A DNA stretch of 64,000 nucleotides, taken from an uncultured Rhodospirillales bacterium. GTDB lineage: Bacteria; Pseudomonadota; Alphaproteobacteria; ATCC43930; CGMCC-115725. The position numbers and the translations under genes are program-made. The notes under the pieces are model-generated. The model was given only the letters and a program-made list of their open reading frames with translations. It was not told the origin of the DNA and ran no database searches. Positions 8,382 through 16,248 of this stretch are shown here, one piece after another. Numbering within the stretch: position 1 is the stretch's first letter; every line of letters starts with the position of its first letter. The stretch is from contig CAIJOA010000028.1 in assembly GCA_903822185.1 (NCBI GenBank), positions 310,001-374,000 on the forward strand. Direction: 5' to 3'.

Positions 8382-8913
8382 AGCATTGCGCCGCGTCGGC
8401 CGGTCTGCCGAGGTCTTCTAGAATATTGCCGAGATTATTTTGCGCCTCGGCGAGGTCGGGCTTCAGCGCGATAACCTGGCGATAGGCGACTTCGGCATCG
8501 CCGGCACGTCCCATCTCGTGCATCAGGATGGCAAGGCCAAACCAGGCATCGAGATAATCCGGCTTCAGCGCCAATGCACGGCGATAGCTGACTTCGGCGT
8601 CGTCACGCTGACCGGCGGCGCGCAACACCTGGCTGAGATTGGCATGGTAATGAGGCTGATCGCCCCTCAGCTCGACGGCGCGGCGGATGAGGTCGATCGC
8701 GACGGCATGTTGGCCCCGCTGGTGCGCCGCCAGGCCAAGAAGCTGAGTCGCATCGGCCTGACCCGGCTCGCGGGCCAGAACCTGACGATAGAGCGCCTCG
8801 GCCTCGACAAGCTGCCCGCCCTGATGCAGGCGAAGCGCCTGCCCCAGCATCTCGCCGACCGGCGGCAATCCGCTTTTTCCGACTTTCGCCGCTCGTCGTT
8901 CCTGCCGGTTCAT
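8341..8913 (-). CDS. Tetratricopeptide-repeat protein (N-terminal part of the split TPR-methyltransferase gene)
   Basis: From ATG 8913 (MNRQERRAAKVG, a common start in this family) the ORF has 190 residues. It consists of about four 34-residue TPR units, for example the one running from DYLDAWFGLAILMHEMGRA to the following IALKP. The last complete unit, starting DLAEAQNNLGNILEDLGR, breaks off after AAQCYAQA and runs into AARRCRDAA and a stop. In the +1 frame the sequence continues as RPGDVGMLHNWAAALLANG, which looks like the next TPR unit. An upstream in-frame TTG at 8952 would add 13 residues but has no merit over the ATG. The gene is divergent from the molybdenum hydroxylase genes. Confidence 0.7.
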   Translation of the reverse strand: MNRQERRAAKVGKSGLPPVGEMLGQALRLHQGGQLVEAEALYRQVLAREPGQADATQLLGLAAHQRGQHAVAIDLIRRAVELRGDQPHYHANLSQVLRAAGQRDDAEVSYRRALALKPDYLDAWFGLAILMHEMGRAGDAEVAYRQVIALKPDLAEAQNNLGNILEDLGRPADAAQCYAQAAARRCRDAA

Positions 8914-8995
8914 ATTCTGGTGACAGTCCTTGCCGTTCTCGCCGTTCGGCAATAGCCTATCCGCAAAACAACCTCAAATAGTCGGAGGGACGGGC

Positions 8996-9463
8996 ATGAC
9001 GACACAAGTTCACATCGTGGTCGATGGGAAGCCGCATAAAATTTCGGTCGATGATCCGAATATGCCGCTGCTCTACGCGCTGCGCGACGAATTGAAGATG
9101 GACAATCCCCATTTCGGCTGCGGTCTCGCCCAATGCGGCGCCTGCACCGTGCATGTGAACGGACAGGCGATCCGGTCCTGCGTCACGCCCATCGGCGCGG
9201 TCAACGAGGCCAAGATCACCACCCTCGCCGGCCTCGGCACGCCCGAGCATCCGCATCCCCTGCAGGCCGCCTATGTCGAAGAGCAGGTGCCGCAATGCGG
9301 TTACTGTATCAACGGCTGGATCATGACAGCCGCGGCCCTCCTCAAAGACAACCCTCACCCCACTGACGCCGAAATCCGAAAAGGACTCTCGGGACTTAAG
9401 TGTCGATGCGGCACCCACATGGCCATCATCCGCGCGGTGAAACGCGCGGCGGCGATGGCGTGA
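8996..9463 (+). CDS. Molybdenum hydroxylase small subunit, two [2Fe-2S] clusters (isoquinoline 1-oxidoreductase alpha-like)
   Basis: The protein has 155 residues. It has the plant-type ferredoxin cluster ligands Cys42, Cys47, Cys50 (FGCGLAQCGAC) and Cys62. A second four-helix cluster domain has Cys101, Cys104 (QCGYC), Cys136 and Cys138 (CRC). This is the small subunit of the xanthine-oxidase family; it passes electrons from the molybdenum centre. GGAGGGACGGGC precedes the ATG. The molybdopterin subunit follows 11 bases later. No FAD subunit is present, which fits the isoquinoline/quinoline/aldehyde oxidoreductase type that uses a cytochrome or quinone acceptor instead of NAD. Confidence 0.92.
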   Translation: MTTQVHIVVDGKPHKISVDDPNMPLLYALRDELKMDNPHFGCGLAQCGACTVHVNGQAIRSCVTPIGAVNEAKITTLAGLGTPEHPHPLQAAYVEEQVPQCGYCINGWIMTAAALLKDNPHPTDAEIRKGLSGLKCRCGTHMAIIRAVKRAAAMA

Positions 9464-9474
9464 GGGAGAGAGCC

Positions 9475-11754
9475 ATGACAACACAGCTTCAAAATCTTCG
9501 TTTCGACCTCACCCGCCGCGGCATCCTTAAGGGTGCCGGTGCACTCGTCATCAGCTTCACCGCGCCGGTTACGATTGCCGAAGCAGCGACAGCGGCGGGA
9601 ACGGCGCCCAAACCGCTCGATCCGACGCAGCTCGATTCCTATCTCGCGGTTCATCGCGATGGCACGGTTACGGCCTTCTTCGGCAAGATCGACGGCGGGC
9701 AGGGTACCGATGTCGGCATCGCCCAGATCGTCGCCGAAGAACTCGACCTGCCGGCAGACAAAGTCGCGGTCGTGATGGGCGACACTGTCCTGACCATCAA
9801 CCAAGGCGGCGCCAGCGGCAGCTTCGGCATCACCTGGGGCGGCAAGCCGATGCGCAACGCCGCCTGCGAAGCACGGCAGTTCCTGCTCAACCGCGCGGCC
9901 GAGAAATTGAAAACACCGGTCGAAAAACTCACCGTCGCGAATGGGATCGTCTCGGTCACCGATGCGCCGGGTAAGAAGATCACCTACGGCCAGCTCGTCG
10001 GTGGAAAGTTCTTCAACATCCCGATGAAATGGAACGGCAAAATCGGCAACGATCTGGATGTTGCAACCACGGCCACGCCAAAGAAGCCGGCCGACTACAA
10101 AGTCGTCGGCACCTCGCCCAAACGCCGCGACGTTGCCCGCAAGGTCTTTGCGCAGCCGACCTATGTCACCGACATTCGCGTCCCCGGCATGATGCACGCG
10201 CGCATCATTCGCCCACCGGTCGCGGGCGCCGTGCCGACAGCCATCGACCAAGCCTCGGTGAAGGACATCAAGGGCGTTCGGGTGGTGCAAAAGGAAGGCT
10301 TCGTCGCCGTCCTCGCCGATAAGGAATGGGATGCGATCCGCGCCGCGCAGAACCTCAAAATCAACTGGTCGCAGCCCGATGCGGCCTTCCCCGAGCCGGC
10401 ACAGATTTACGACTACATCCGCAAAGCGCCCGTGCGGAAACGGACGGTCGAGAAGAACACCGGTTCGGTCGAAGACGTGTTCAAGAACGCCGCCAAGGTC
10501 GTGACTGCCGATTACGAATGGCCGTTTCAGTCGCATGCCAGCATGGCCTCGGGCTGCGCTGTCGTACAGATCAAGGGCGATAGCGTCACGCTCTGGACCG
10601 GTACGCAGAAGCCGCATTATGCGCGCGACGGCGTTGCCGCCATCCTCAACGTGCCGGTCGAGAAGGTCGATGCGCATTGGCTGACCGGCCCCGGCTCTTA
10701 CGGCCGCAACGATGCCGGCGATACCGCGCTGGAAGCAGCTTTCTTGGCGAAAGAAGTCGGACGGCCGGTACGCGTTCAGGGCATGCGGGCGGAGGGCATC
10801 GCCTGGGACCCGAAAGGCCCCGCCTCAGTTCATACCGCCCGCGCCGCACTGGACGAAAATGGCAAGATCGTCGCCTGGCAGTTCGAGAGCAAAGGCTTCT
10901 CGCGGCTCGAAATCGACAGCAACGAATCCGATCCCGCCAACAGCATCCTCGGACAACAACTCGGCGTCGCGCCGAAGCCGACCGAGGCTTTCGGCACGCC
11001 GGATGAATCCTACGACATACCGAACCGGTTGTTCGCATGGGAAACGATTCCGCCACTGCTCCAACGGGCATCGCCGTTGCGCACGTCGCATCTGCGCGAT
11101 CCGATCGGACCGCAGGTACATTTCGCCAGCGAATCCTTCATCGACGAACTCGCCCTCGCCGCGCAAACCGATGCGGTCGAATTTCGTCTGAAGCATCTCA
11201 AAGGACGCGACGCTGAAGCGGTAAAAGCCGCCGCCGACAAGTTCGGCTGGGACACACGCGTGTCCGGCCCGCGCGGCGACGGCAAGGCCGACATCGTGAC
11301 CGGCCGCGGCATCGCCTATACCAAGCGGCTCAATACCATCGTCGTCGTGGTCGCCGAGGTCGAGGTTGATCGCCGCAGCGGTAAGGTGCGGGCGAAACGC
11401 TTTGCCGTTGCGCAGGATTGCGGCTGCATCGTCAATCCTGACCTGGTGCGCATGACCATCGAGGGCAACATCGTCCAGGCGACGAGCCGGGCGATTCTCG
11501 AAGAGGTCAAATTCGACCGGCAGAAAGTCACGAGCGTCGATTGGGAGAGCTATCCGATCCTCGATATCACCGACGCGCCGGAGAAGATCGACATCGTCCT
11601 GCTCAACCATCCGGAAATTCCACCGACCGGTGCAGGCGAGCCGTCGAGCCGCGGCGTTGCCGCCGCCATCGGCAATGCCATCTTTGACGCCACCGGCGTT
11701 CGTATCCGCCGTGCGCCTTTCAAGCCCGAGCGGCTAAAGGGATCGTTCGCCTAG
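9475..11754 (+). CDS. Molybdenum hydroxylase large subunit (isoquinoline 1-oxidoreductase beta-like)
   Basis: The protein has 759 residues from the ATG at 9475. It begins with a twin-arginine-type leader (TRRGILKGAGALVISF, Arg14-Arg15), so the holoenzyme is probably exported folded with its iron-sulfur partner. The rest is the molybdopterin-cytosine-dinucleotide-binding chain. It has the QGTDVGIAQI and GGASGSFGITWGG segments, the GPGSYGRNDAGD segment, and the conserved catalytic glutamate in GAGE (Glu722). Its role is hydroxylation of an N-heterocycle or aldehyde next to the heteroatom or carbonyl; the substrate is unknown. Upstream in-frame codons from 9400 overlap the small subunit and lack a ribosome binding site. 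A metallo-beta-lactamase-fold gene follows after 130 bases. Confidence 0.92.
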   Translation: MTTQLQNLRFDLTRRGILKGAGALVISFTAPVTIAEAATAAGTAPKPLDPTQLDSYLAVHRDGTVTAFFGKIDGGQGTDVGIAQIVAEELDLPADKVAVVMGDTVLTINQGGASGSFGITWGGKPMRNAACEARQFLLNRAAEKLKTPVEKLTVANGIVSVTDAPGKKITYGQLVGGKFFNIPMKWNGKIGNDLDVATTATPKKPADYKVVGTSPKRRDVARKVFAQPTYVTDIRVPGMMHARIIRPPVAGAVPTAIDQASVKDIKGVRVVQKEGFVAVLADKEWDAIRAAQNLKINWSQPDAAFPEPAQIYDYIRKAPVRKRTVEKNTGSVEDVFKNAAKVVTADYEWPFQSHASMASGCAVVQIKGDSVTLWTGTQKPHYARDGVAAILNVPVEKVDAHWLTGPGSYGRNDAGDTALEAAFLAKEVGRPVRVQGMRAEGIAWDPKGPASVHTARAALDENGKIVAWQFESKGFSRLEIDSNESDPANSILGQQLGVAPKPTEAFGTPDESYDIPNRLFAWETIPPLLQRASPLRTSHLRDPIGPQVHFASESFIDELALAAQTDAVEFRLKHLKGRDAEAVKAAADKFGWDTRVSGPRGDGKADIVTGRGIAYTKRLNTIVVVVAEVEVDRRSGKVRAKRFAVAQDCGCIVNPDLVRMTIEGNIVQATSRAILEEVKFDRQKVTSVDWESYPILDITDAPEKIDIVLLNHPEIPPTGAGEPSSRGVAAAIGNAIFDATGVRIRRAPFKPERLKGSFA

Positions 11755-11765
11755 TTTTCGGTGTA

Positions 11766-11797
11766 GGCCATGTCCGGAATCCAATTCGGGCATGGCC
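11766..11797 (+). terminator. Hairpin after the molybdenum hydroxylase operon
   Basis: GGCCATG (11766-11772) pairs with CATGGCC (11791-11797) around a TCCGGAATCCAATTCGGG loop. No T-tract follows, so termination activity is uncertain. Confidence 0.35.
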
Positions 11798-11885
11798 GTC
11801 ACGCGATCGTTATGACAAGGCAACAGTTTAGACCGCTAAACTCCCGCTGTTCGAATCAACAAAAACCGAACTGGGGAAACTAATT

Positions 11886-13433
11886 ATGAAACGACTACTT
11901 GCCTTGGCGCTCGCCGGCACGATCGGCATCGCGGTGCAGCAAGCCAATGCACAACCGAGTGGACCAACCCAACGTATCAAAGACGCCGTCACCGCACTCG
12001 GCGGCGCGGATGCATTGCGCGGCCTCAAAAGCCTTTCGATCAAAGCGACGGCCAAACATTGGGAACCGGAACAAAGCGTCGTCGCCGGCGGCGATCCGCG
12101 TCCGCTCGGTTCCTCCAACCTGACCATCGCCTGGGACATCGCCCAGAACTCGTCGCGCATCGAGCACGAGCACAAGATGGACTACCCGTTCCCGGGCAAC
12201 GAAAAATATACCGCGATCATCACGCCGACCTGGGGCGCGGTCGTCAACGACAAAGGCGAAGACCGTCCGATGTCGGCAAACCGCCTCGCCTTCGAACTAC
12301 GCGAACAGGAACGCGCCTCGCCCATCCTTCTGTTGAAGGCAATGGAGCGGCCGGCGAGCGTCTTCAGCGTGCCCGATCAGAAGATGGCCGGGAAGACCTA
12401 TCCCGCCGTCGCGTTCGAAGACGGTCCCACAAAGTTCCTCATCCTATTCGACCGCAAGAGCAAGATGCCCGCCGCCATCCGCACCGTCGAAGATGACCAG
12501 ATGCATGGCGACGGCGTGTTCGATCTGAGCCTCGCCGACTGGAAAGACGTGGCGGGCGCCAAGGTCGCCACCTCACTGGCCTGGAAGTTCAACAACCTCG
12601 CCAAGCTCGACATCAAATACGGCGACATCGCCGCCAACACCTCCCTGCCCACCGACGCTTTCAAAATCGGCGATGCGACCAAGCAGGCTGCCAAGCCGCC
12701 GGCATCCGGCGACCTGCCGTGGCAAACCATGATGATCAGCCAGAATTTCGGCCGCTATGACGATCTCGGTGACGAGAAAGTCGCCGCGGCACCGATCCAA
12801 ATGAAGCTCGTCGAACTGGGGCCGAACGTGTCGCAGGCCCAGGGCCGTTCGCATAACAGCCTCATCGTCGCGATGGATAAATATCTTGTTGTGTTCGATG
12901 CGCCGCAGAACGAAGCGCAATCGCGCTGGACCATCGACGCCGCCAAGGCGAAATATCCCGGCAAGCCGATCCGCTATCTCGTCATGACCCATCATCATAT
13001 GGATCATCTCGGCGGCGCGCGGACCTATGTCGCGGAAGGCGCAACCGTCGTCGTCGGCTCGCCCGATAAGGCCCATGTCGCGGCCGAATTGAGCATGCCG
13101 CGCACGATGCATCCGGACGCCCAACAGAAACATCCGAAGCCGGTGAAAGTCATGGAAGTGAAGGACAAGCTGGTCCTCACGGGCGGCGATGAAATTCAGA
13201 TCTATCGCATCGCCAACCCGCATGTCGAAGGCATGCTGACCGGCTATGTCGTCGGCCCGAAGATCGTCTGGGTCACCGACATCTTCTCGCCCGGCCGCGA
13301 AGCCAATAAGAGCCCGGCGAACATCCAGTTCCATGACACGGTGAAGAAGCTGGGTCTGTCCCCGGCGACCTATGCCGGCGGTCACGGCACGTTCGTCAGT
13401 GAAGCCGATTACTCGGCAATGCTGGCGAAGTAA
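11886..13433 (+). CDS. Secreted metallo-beta-lactamase-fold hydrolase
   Basis: The protein has 515 residues with a signal peptide (MKRLLALALAGTIGIAVQQANA). An N-terminal region of about 280 residues has no recognisable domain. It is followed by a metallo-beta-lactamase domain with the zinc motif THHHMDH (His369, His371, Asp373, His374) and later candidate ligands His446, Asp465 and His500. It is a periplasmic hydrolase of the MBL superfamily; the large N-terminal region resembles bacterial proteins annotated only as 'MBL fold metallo-hydrolase'. A lactamase role is not implied. GGGGAAACTAATT precedes the ATG, and a strong terminator follows the stop. Confidence 0.85.
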   Translation: MKRLLALALAGTIGIAVQQANAQPSGPTQRIKDAVTALGGADALRGLKSLSIKATAKHWEPEQSVVAGGDPRPLGSSNLTIAWDIAQNSSRIEHEHKMDYPFPGNEKYTAIITPTWGAVVNDKGEDRPMSANRLAFELREQERASPILLLKAMERPASVFSVPDQKMAGKTYPAVAFEDGPTKFLILFDRKSKMPAAIRTVEDDQMHGDGVFDLSLADWKDVAGAKVATSLAWKFNNLAKLDIKYGDIAANTSLPTDAFKIGDATKQAAKPPASGDLPWQTMMISQNFGRYDDLGDEKVAAAPIQMKLVELGPNVSQAQGRSHNSLIVAMDKYLVVFDAPQNEAQSRWTIDAAKAKYPGKPIRYLVMTHHHMDHLGGARTYVAEGATVVVGSPDKAHVAAELSMPRTMHPDAQQKHPKPVKVMEVKDKLVLTGGDEIQIYRIANPHVEGMLTGYVVGPKIVWVTDIFSPGREANKSPANIQFHDTVKKLGLSPATYAGGHGTFVSEADYSAMLAK

Positions 13434-13451
13434 GACCTAAGAGACAAAGGA

Positions 13452-13487
13452 ACGGCGCGCCCCGGCAACGGGACGCGCCGTTTTTTT
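13452..13487 (+). terminator. Rho-independent terminator after the MBL-fold gene
   Basis: ACGGCGCG (13452-13459) pairs with CGCGCCGT (13474-13481), and the adjoining CCCC/GGG extends the stem. Seven T residues follow at 13481-13487. It is the clearest intrinsic terminator in the window. Confidence 0.85.
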
Positions 13488-13519
13488 GTGTCATGGCGAC
13501 GTCGGCCACCCACATACAC

Positions 13520-13631
13520 CGTCACCCTCGGGCTTGACCCGAGGGTCCATGTCACAGCGTCTCGTTGGTGCGCTGTCGTCATCGATCGAGCGGTTGCGCG
13601 ATGGACACTCGGGTCGAGCCCGAGGGTGACG
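13520..13631. repeat. Palindromic repeat, copy 3 (CGTCA...TGACG family, long centre)
   Basis: A 112-base element bounded by CGTCACCCTCGGGC and GCCCGAGGGTGACG. The outer arms match copies 1 and 2 in design, but the centre is longer (about 60 bases, CCAT...ATGG bounded). It lies between the convergent MBL-fold and VOC genes. Confidence 0.85.
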
Positions 13632-13663
13632 TGGAGAGAATGGTGGCGACTTCGTAGCGACCT

Positions 13664-14320
13664 TTATTCGTCGTGGCCGAGCTTCACGCGTTGGTTTGCG
13701 ACCGAGTAATCGTGGCGGCGCTTCGCCTCTTCGGGCGACAACTTTTCATACAAATCCGGATTTTTCAGCTTCGTGTTCTGGCCCTTGACTGGATTGTCGA
13801 TGGCTTCTTCCAGGCTATGCGCCCAGATCCATTCGTCTTCCGGACGAATCTTGTCGTCGTCGGTGATCTGGTCGAGGCCCCAATAGATTTCGAGCCTGTG
13901 TCCATCGGGATCGCGGAACTCGACCGCAATCTGCGCGCCGGCGCGGCGACGGCCTTCGAAATCGATCTTGACGCCCTGCTTCTTCAAGTGATTGCGCGCA
14001 AGGATGACCTCGTCGAGCGTATCGACCTCGAAGGCTATATGGTTGAGTTCGATTGCCGGTGATTCACCCTTCATCGAACCGACGACGGCGATGCCGTGAT
14101 GATCGAAATTGCAGCGATAGAACACCATGCCGCCCGGCGCGATCGCGTCGGTATAGACGTCCGACACCTTGAAACCCATCACCTCGGTATAGAACCGGGT
14201 CGAGCGTTCGACGTCCGACACGTTCAAGACGACATGACCGATCTTGGTGATGTTGAACGGCATGTCCTTCGGCCGGGTATGGCTGTTGATTTTTTCCTTG
14301 TTGATCTTCAAGCCCGACAT
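13664..14320 (-). CDS. VOC-family (glyoxalase/extradiol dioxygenase-like) protein
   Basis: The protein has 218 residues with one vicinal-oxygen-chelate module pair. KIGHVVLNVSDVERSTRFY has candidate metal ligand His29, LNHIAFEVDTLDE has His94 and RDPDGHRLEIYWG has Glu144, which is the His-His-Glu triad expected for type I ring-cleaving dioxygenases. It is shorter than classical two-module extradiol enzymes (about 290 residues), so a single-module or unusual VOC enzyme is likely. AAGGAGCGCAGCG supports the ATG at 14320. It is the last gene of a three-gene minus-strand group with a flavin reductase and an amidohydrolase, which fits an aromatic degradation step. Confidence 0.83.
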   Translation of the reverse strand: MSGLKINKEKINSHTRPKDMPFNITKIGHVVLNVSDVERSTRFYTEVMGFKVSDVYTDAIAPGGMVFYRCNFDHHGIAVVGSMKGESPAIELNHIAFEVDTLDEVILARNHLKKQGVKIDFEGRRRAGAQIAVEFRDPDGHRLEIYWGLDQITDDDKIRPEDEWIWAHSLEEAIDNPVKGQNTKLKNPDLYEKLSPEEAKRRHDYSVANQRVKLGHDE

Positions 14321-14392
14321 CGCTGCGCTCCTTACCCAAATCGAACCGTATGCCGGGTAATATAGGCCGTCGGGGCGACCACCGAAACCGGG

Positions 14393-15061
14393 TCAGTCCT
14401 TAACCGGCTTCCCGGCCAACCCAGCCTGCCGCACATCGAGATGCGGCCCGACCGGCGGCATCGTGAAGATATGATCGACGCTGGTGTAGTCGTGATAGCC
14501 CATCCGGGCCAGCGGCCGAATCTTCAGCACGTCGATCCGGCCATCCGCCGTGATCGCATCGTCCTTGATATGCACGCCGACCACCCGGCCGACGACGATA
14601 TAGTGGCTTTGTTCGAGGTTCCGGCCCGGCAGGCTCAGCGTGCAGTGATACCGGCATTCGAGATGGACAGGCGAGGCCGCAACGCGCGGCGGCTTCACGA
14701 TCCGCGACGGGATCATGTCGAGCCCGGCCAGTGCCGCCTCATCGATGCCCGGCTCGACCGCCGAGCTGGTGATATTCACCGCCTCGCGCAGATCGTAGGT
14801 CGCCATGTTGACCACAAACTCGCAGGTCTCAATGACGTTGGTGACGCTGTCCTTGGGCCGCGTGTCGTTCGGGAAATTCGCCGCCGCGAACATGACATAA
14901 GGCGGATCGTAACCCAGATTATTGAACTGGCTGAACGGCGCGAGATTGACCTGCCCCGCTCGATTGAGTGTCGAAATCCACCCGATCGGGCGCGGCACGA
15001 CGATCGACTTGTAAGGATCGTGCGGCAGGCCGTGGTCGTTCTTATCCGGCTCGTAGAACAT
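14393..15061 (-). CDS. Flavin reductase-like protein (FMN-binding split barrel)
   Basis: The protein has 222 residues and starts MFYEPDKNDHGLPHDPYKSIVVPRP. The PRPIGWIST segment, NLAPFSQFNNLGYDPPYVMF and the TCEFVVNMATYDLREAVN segment are the conserved core of the DIM6/NTAB (FlaRed) family. Such proteins reduce FMN for a partner monooxygenase or act as FMN-dependent oxidoreductases. Its ATG overlaps the stop of the upstream amidohydrolase by one base (TAATG), so the two are translationally coupled. No flavin-dependent monooxygenase lies next to it. Confidence 0.87.
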   Translation of the reverse strand: MFYEPDKNDHGLPHDPYKSIVVPRPIGWISTLNRAGQVNLAPFSQFNNLGYDPPYVMFAAANFPNDTRPKDSVTNVIETCEFVVNMATYDLREAVNITSSAVEPGIDEAALAGLDMIPSRIVKPPRVAASPVHLECRYHCTLSLPGRNLEQSHYIVVGRVVGVHIKDDAITADGRIDVLKIRPLARMGYHDYTSVDHIFTMPPVGPHLDVRQAGLAGKPVKD

Positions 15062-16077
15062 TACGCCGTGACGCCGAGATTGAAGAAGCTGTTGGCGTTA
15101 CGCCAATAGATCTTGTCCTTATCGTCGTCGGAGATATCGAGCTCTTTGACCAGATCGATATGCTCACCGGGATCGATCGGCACCGGGCCGTAATCGGTGC
15201 CGAACATGACGCGGTCTGCACCGAACACCTCGACCGCTTCTTTCAGATGCGGACCCCAGAGGCCCATCGTATCGACGTGAAGATGCTCCGCCAGATACTC
15301 GCTGGGCAGGCGTTTGCATTTGATCTGGGCGCGTTCGGGCATGCCCTCGCTGCCGAGACGCCAGCCGAAATTCAGCCGCCCCATCACCGGCAGCAAACCG
15401 CCGCCCATATGTGCGACGCAAATCTTGAGGCGCGGATAGCGGTCGAACAGACCCGAGAGGATGATGCGCGCGACCGACATCGTCGTATCGAACGGCCGGC
15501 CGACCAGCTCGTCCAGCTTGTACTGATCCATCTGCTGCTCGAACCCGATCGGTACACGCACCGGATGCATGAAGATCGGCACCTGCTGGGATTCCGCCCA
15601 TTCCCAGAAGGGATAGGCTTCTTCGGTATCGATGAATTTCTTCTGCCAGCTTGAATTGATCAGCAGACCCTTGAAGCCCATCGGCCCCATCAGCCGCTCG
15701 CCTTCGGCGATCATGCTCTTATCGAGGGGGTTCAGCGTGCCAAGGCCCCAGGTCGTGCCATGGCTACGATCGACCACTTCGGCGACCGCATCGTTGTTGT
15801 GCTTCACGACATCGATCGCTGGCTTCTTCGAGACGCCGACCAGCATCTCCGCGCCGAAGGGGTTGCTCATCAACCGCCGCGAGATGCCCGCTTTATGGCT
15901 GACTTCCTGCTGCAATTCGAAATCGGTCAGCTCGTAGTAACCGACCGCCGGCAGGCCGCGAAAGTTCGTCACGACATTCTTGCCGATCGGCGTGCCCCGC
16001 ATGAATTCGGCGACGCCCAGCGGATCGCCCTTGGGCGGCAGCGTGCAATGCGTGTGGATATCGATGATCTGGCCCAT
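15061..16077 (-). CDS. Amidohydrolase family 2 protein (ACMSD / 2,3-dihydroxybenzoate decarboxylase-like)
   Basis: The protein has 338 residues with the metal-dependent hydrolase TIM-barrel signature: His8 and His10 in IDIHTH, His171 in IFMHPVRVP, His223 in VAHMGGG and Asp295 in MFGTDYG. This residue set is that of the aminocarboxymuconate-semialdehyde decarboxylase branch, whose members decarboxylate aromatic or muconate-type acids or hydrolyse related compounds. First gene of the amidohydrolase - flavin reductase - VOC operon. The ATG lies in the GGGCCATGGC context; the divergent binding-protein gene begins 171 bases away, so the two units may share control. Confidence 0.87.
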   Translation of the reverse strand: MGQIIDIHTHCTLPPKGDPLGVAEFMRGTPIGKNVVTNFRGLPAVGYYELTDFELQQEVSHKAGISRRLMSNPFGAEMLVGVSKKPAIDVVKHNNDAVAEVVDRSHGTTWGLGTLNPLDKSMIAEGERLMGPMGFKGLLINSSWQKKFIDTEEAYPFWEWAESQQVPIFMHPVRVPIGFEQQMDQYKLDELVGRPFDTTMSVARIILSGLFDRYPRLKICVAHMGGGLLPVMGRLNFGWRLGSEGMPERAQIKCKRLPSEYLAEHLHVDTMGLWGPHLKEAVEVFGADRVMFGTDYGPVPIDPGEHIDLVKELDISDDDKDKIYWRNANSFFNLGVTA

Positions 16078-16248
16078 GGCGTATTCCGTCCCCTCGTGCG
16101 TTATCTCGTTGCCGCGAGATTACGCGGTCCCCGTTTAAATCGCCAGCACGAGAGGCGTTTACCCGATCGGGCCAAAGGCCTTATGATCGGACCAGAACCG
16201 GGGCGTCGATCCAGCCTCGGCACGATAATCAACAGGGAGAGAAACGCC

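Noticed and set aside
15760-16248. A long in-frame extension upstream of the third binding protein
   Set aside because: It overlaps the amidohydrolase gene on the other strand; the GTG at 16249 with a ribosome binding site and signal peptide is the sensible start.
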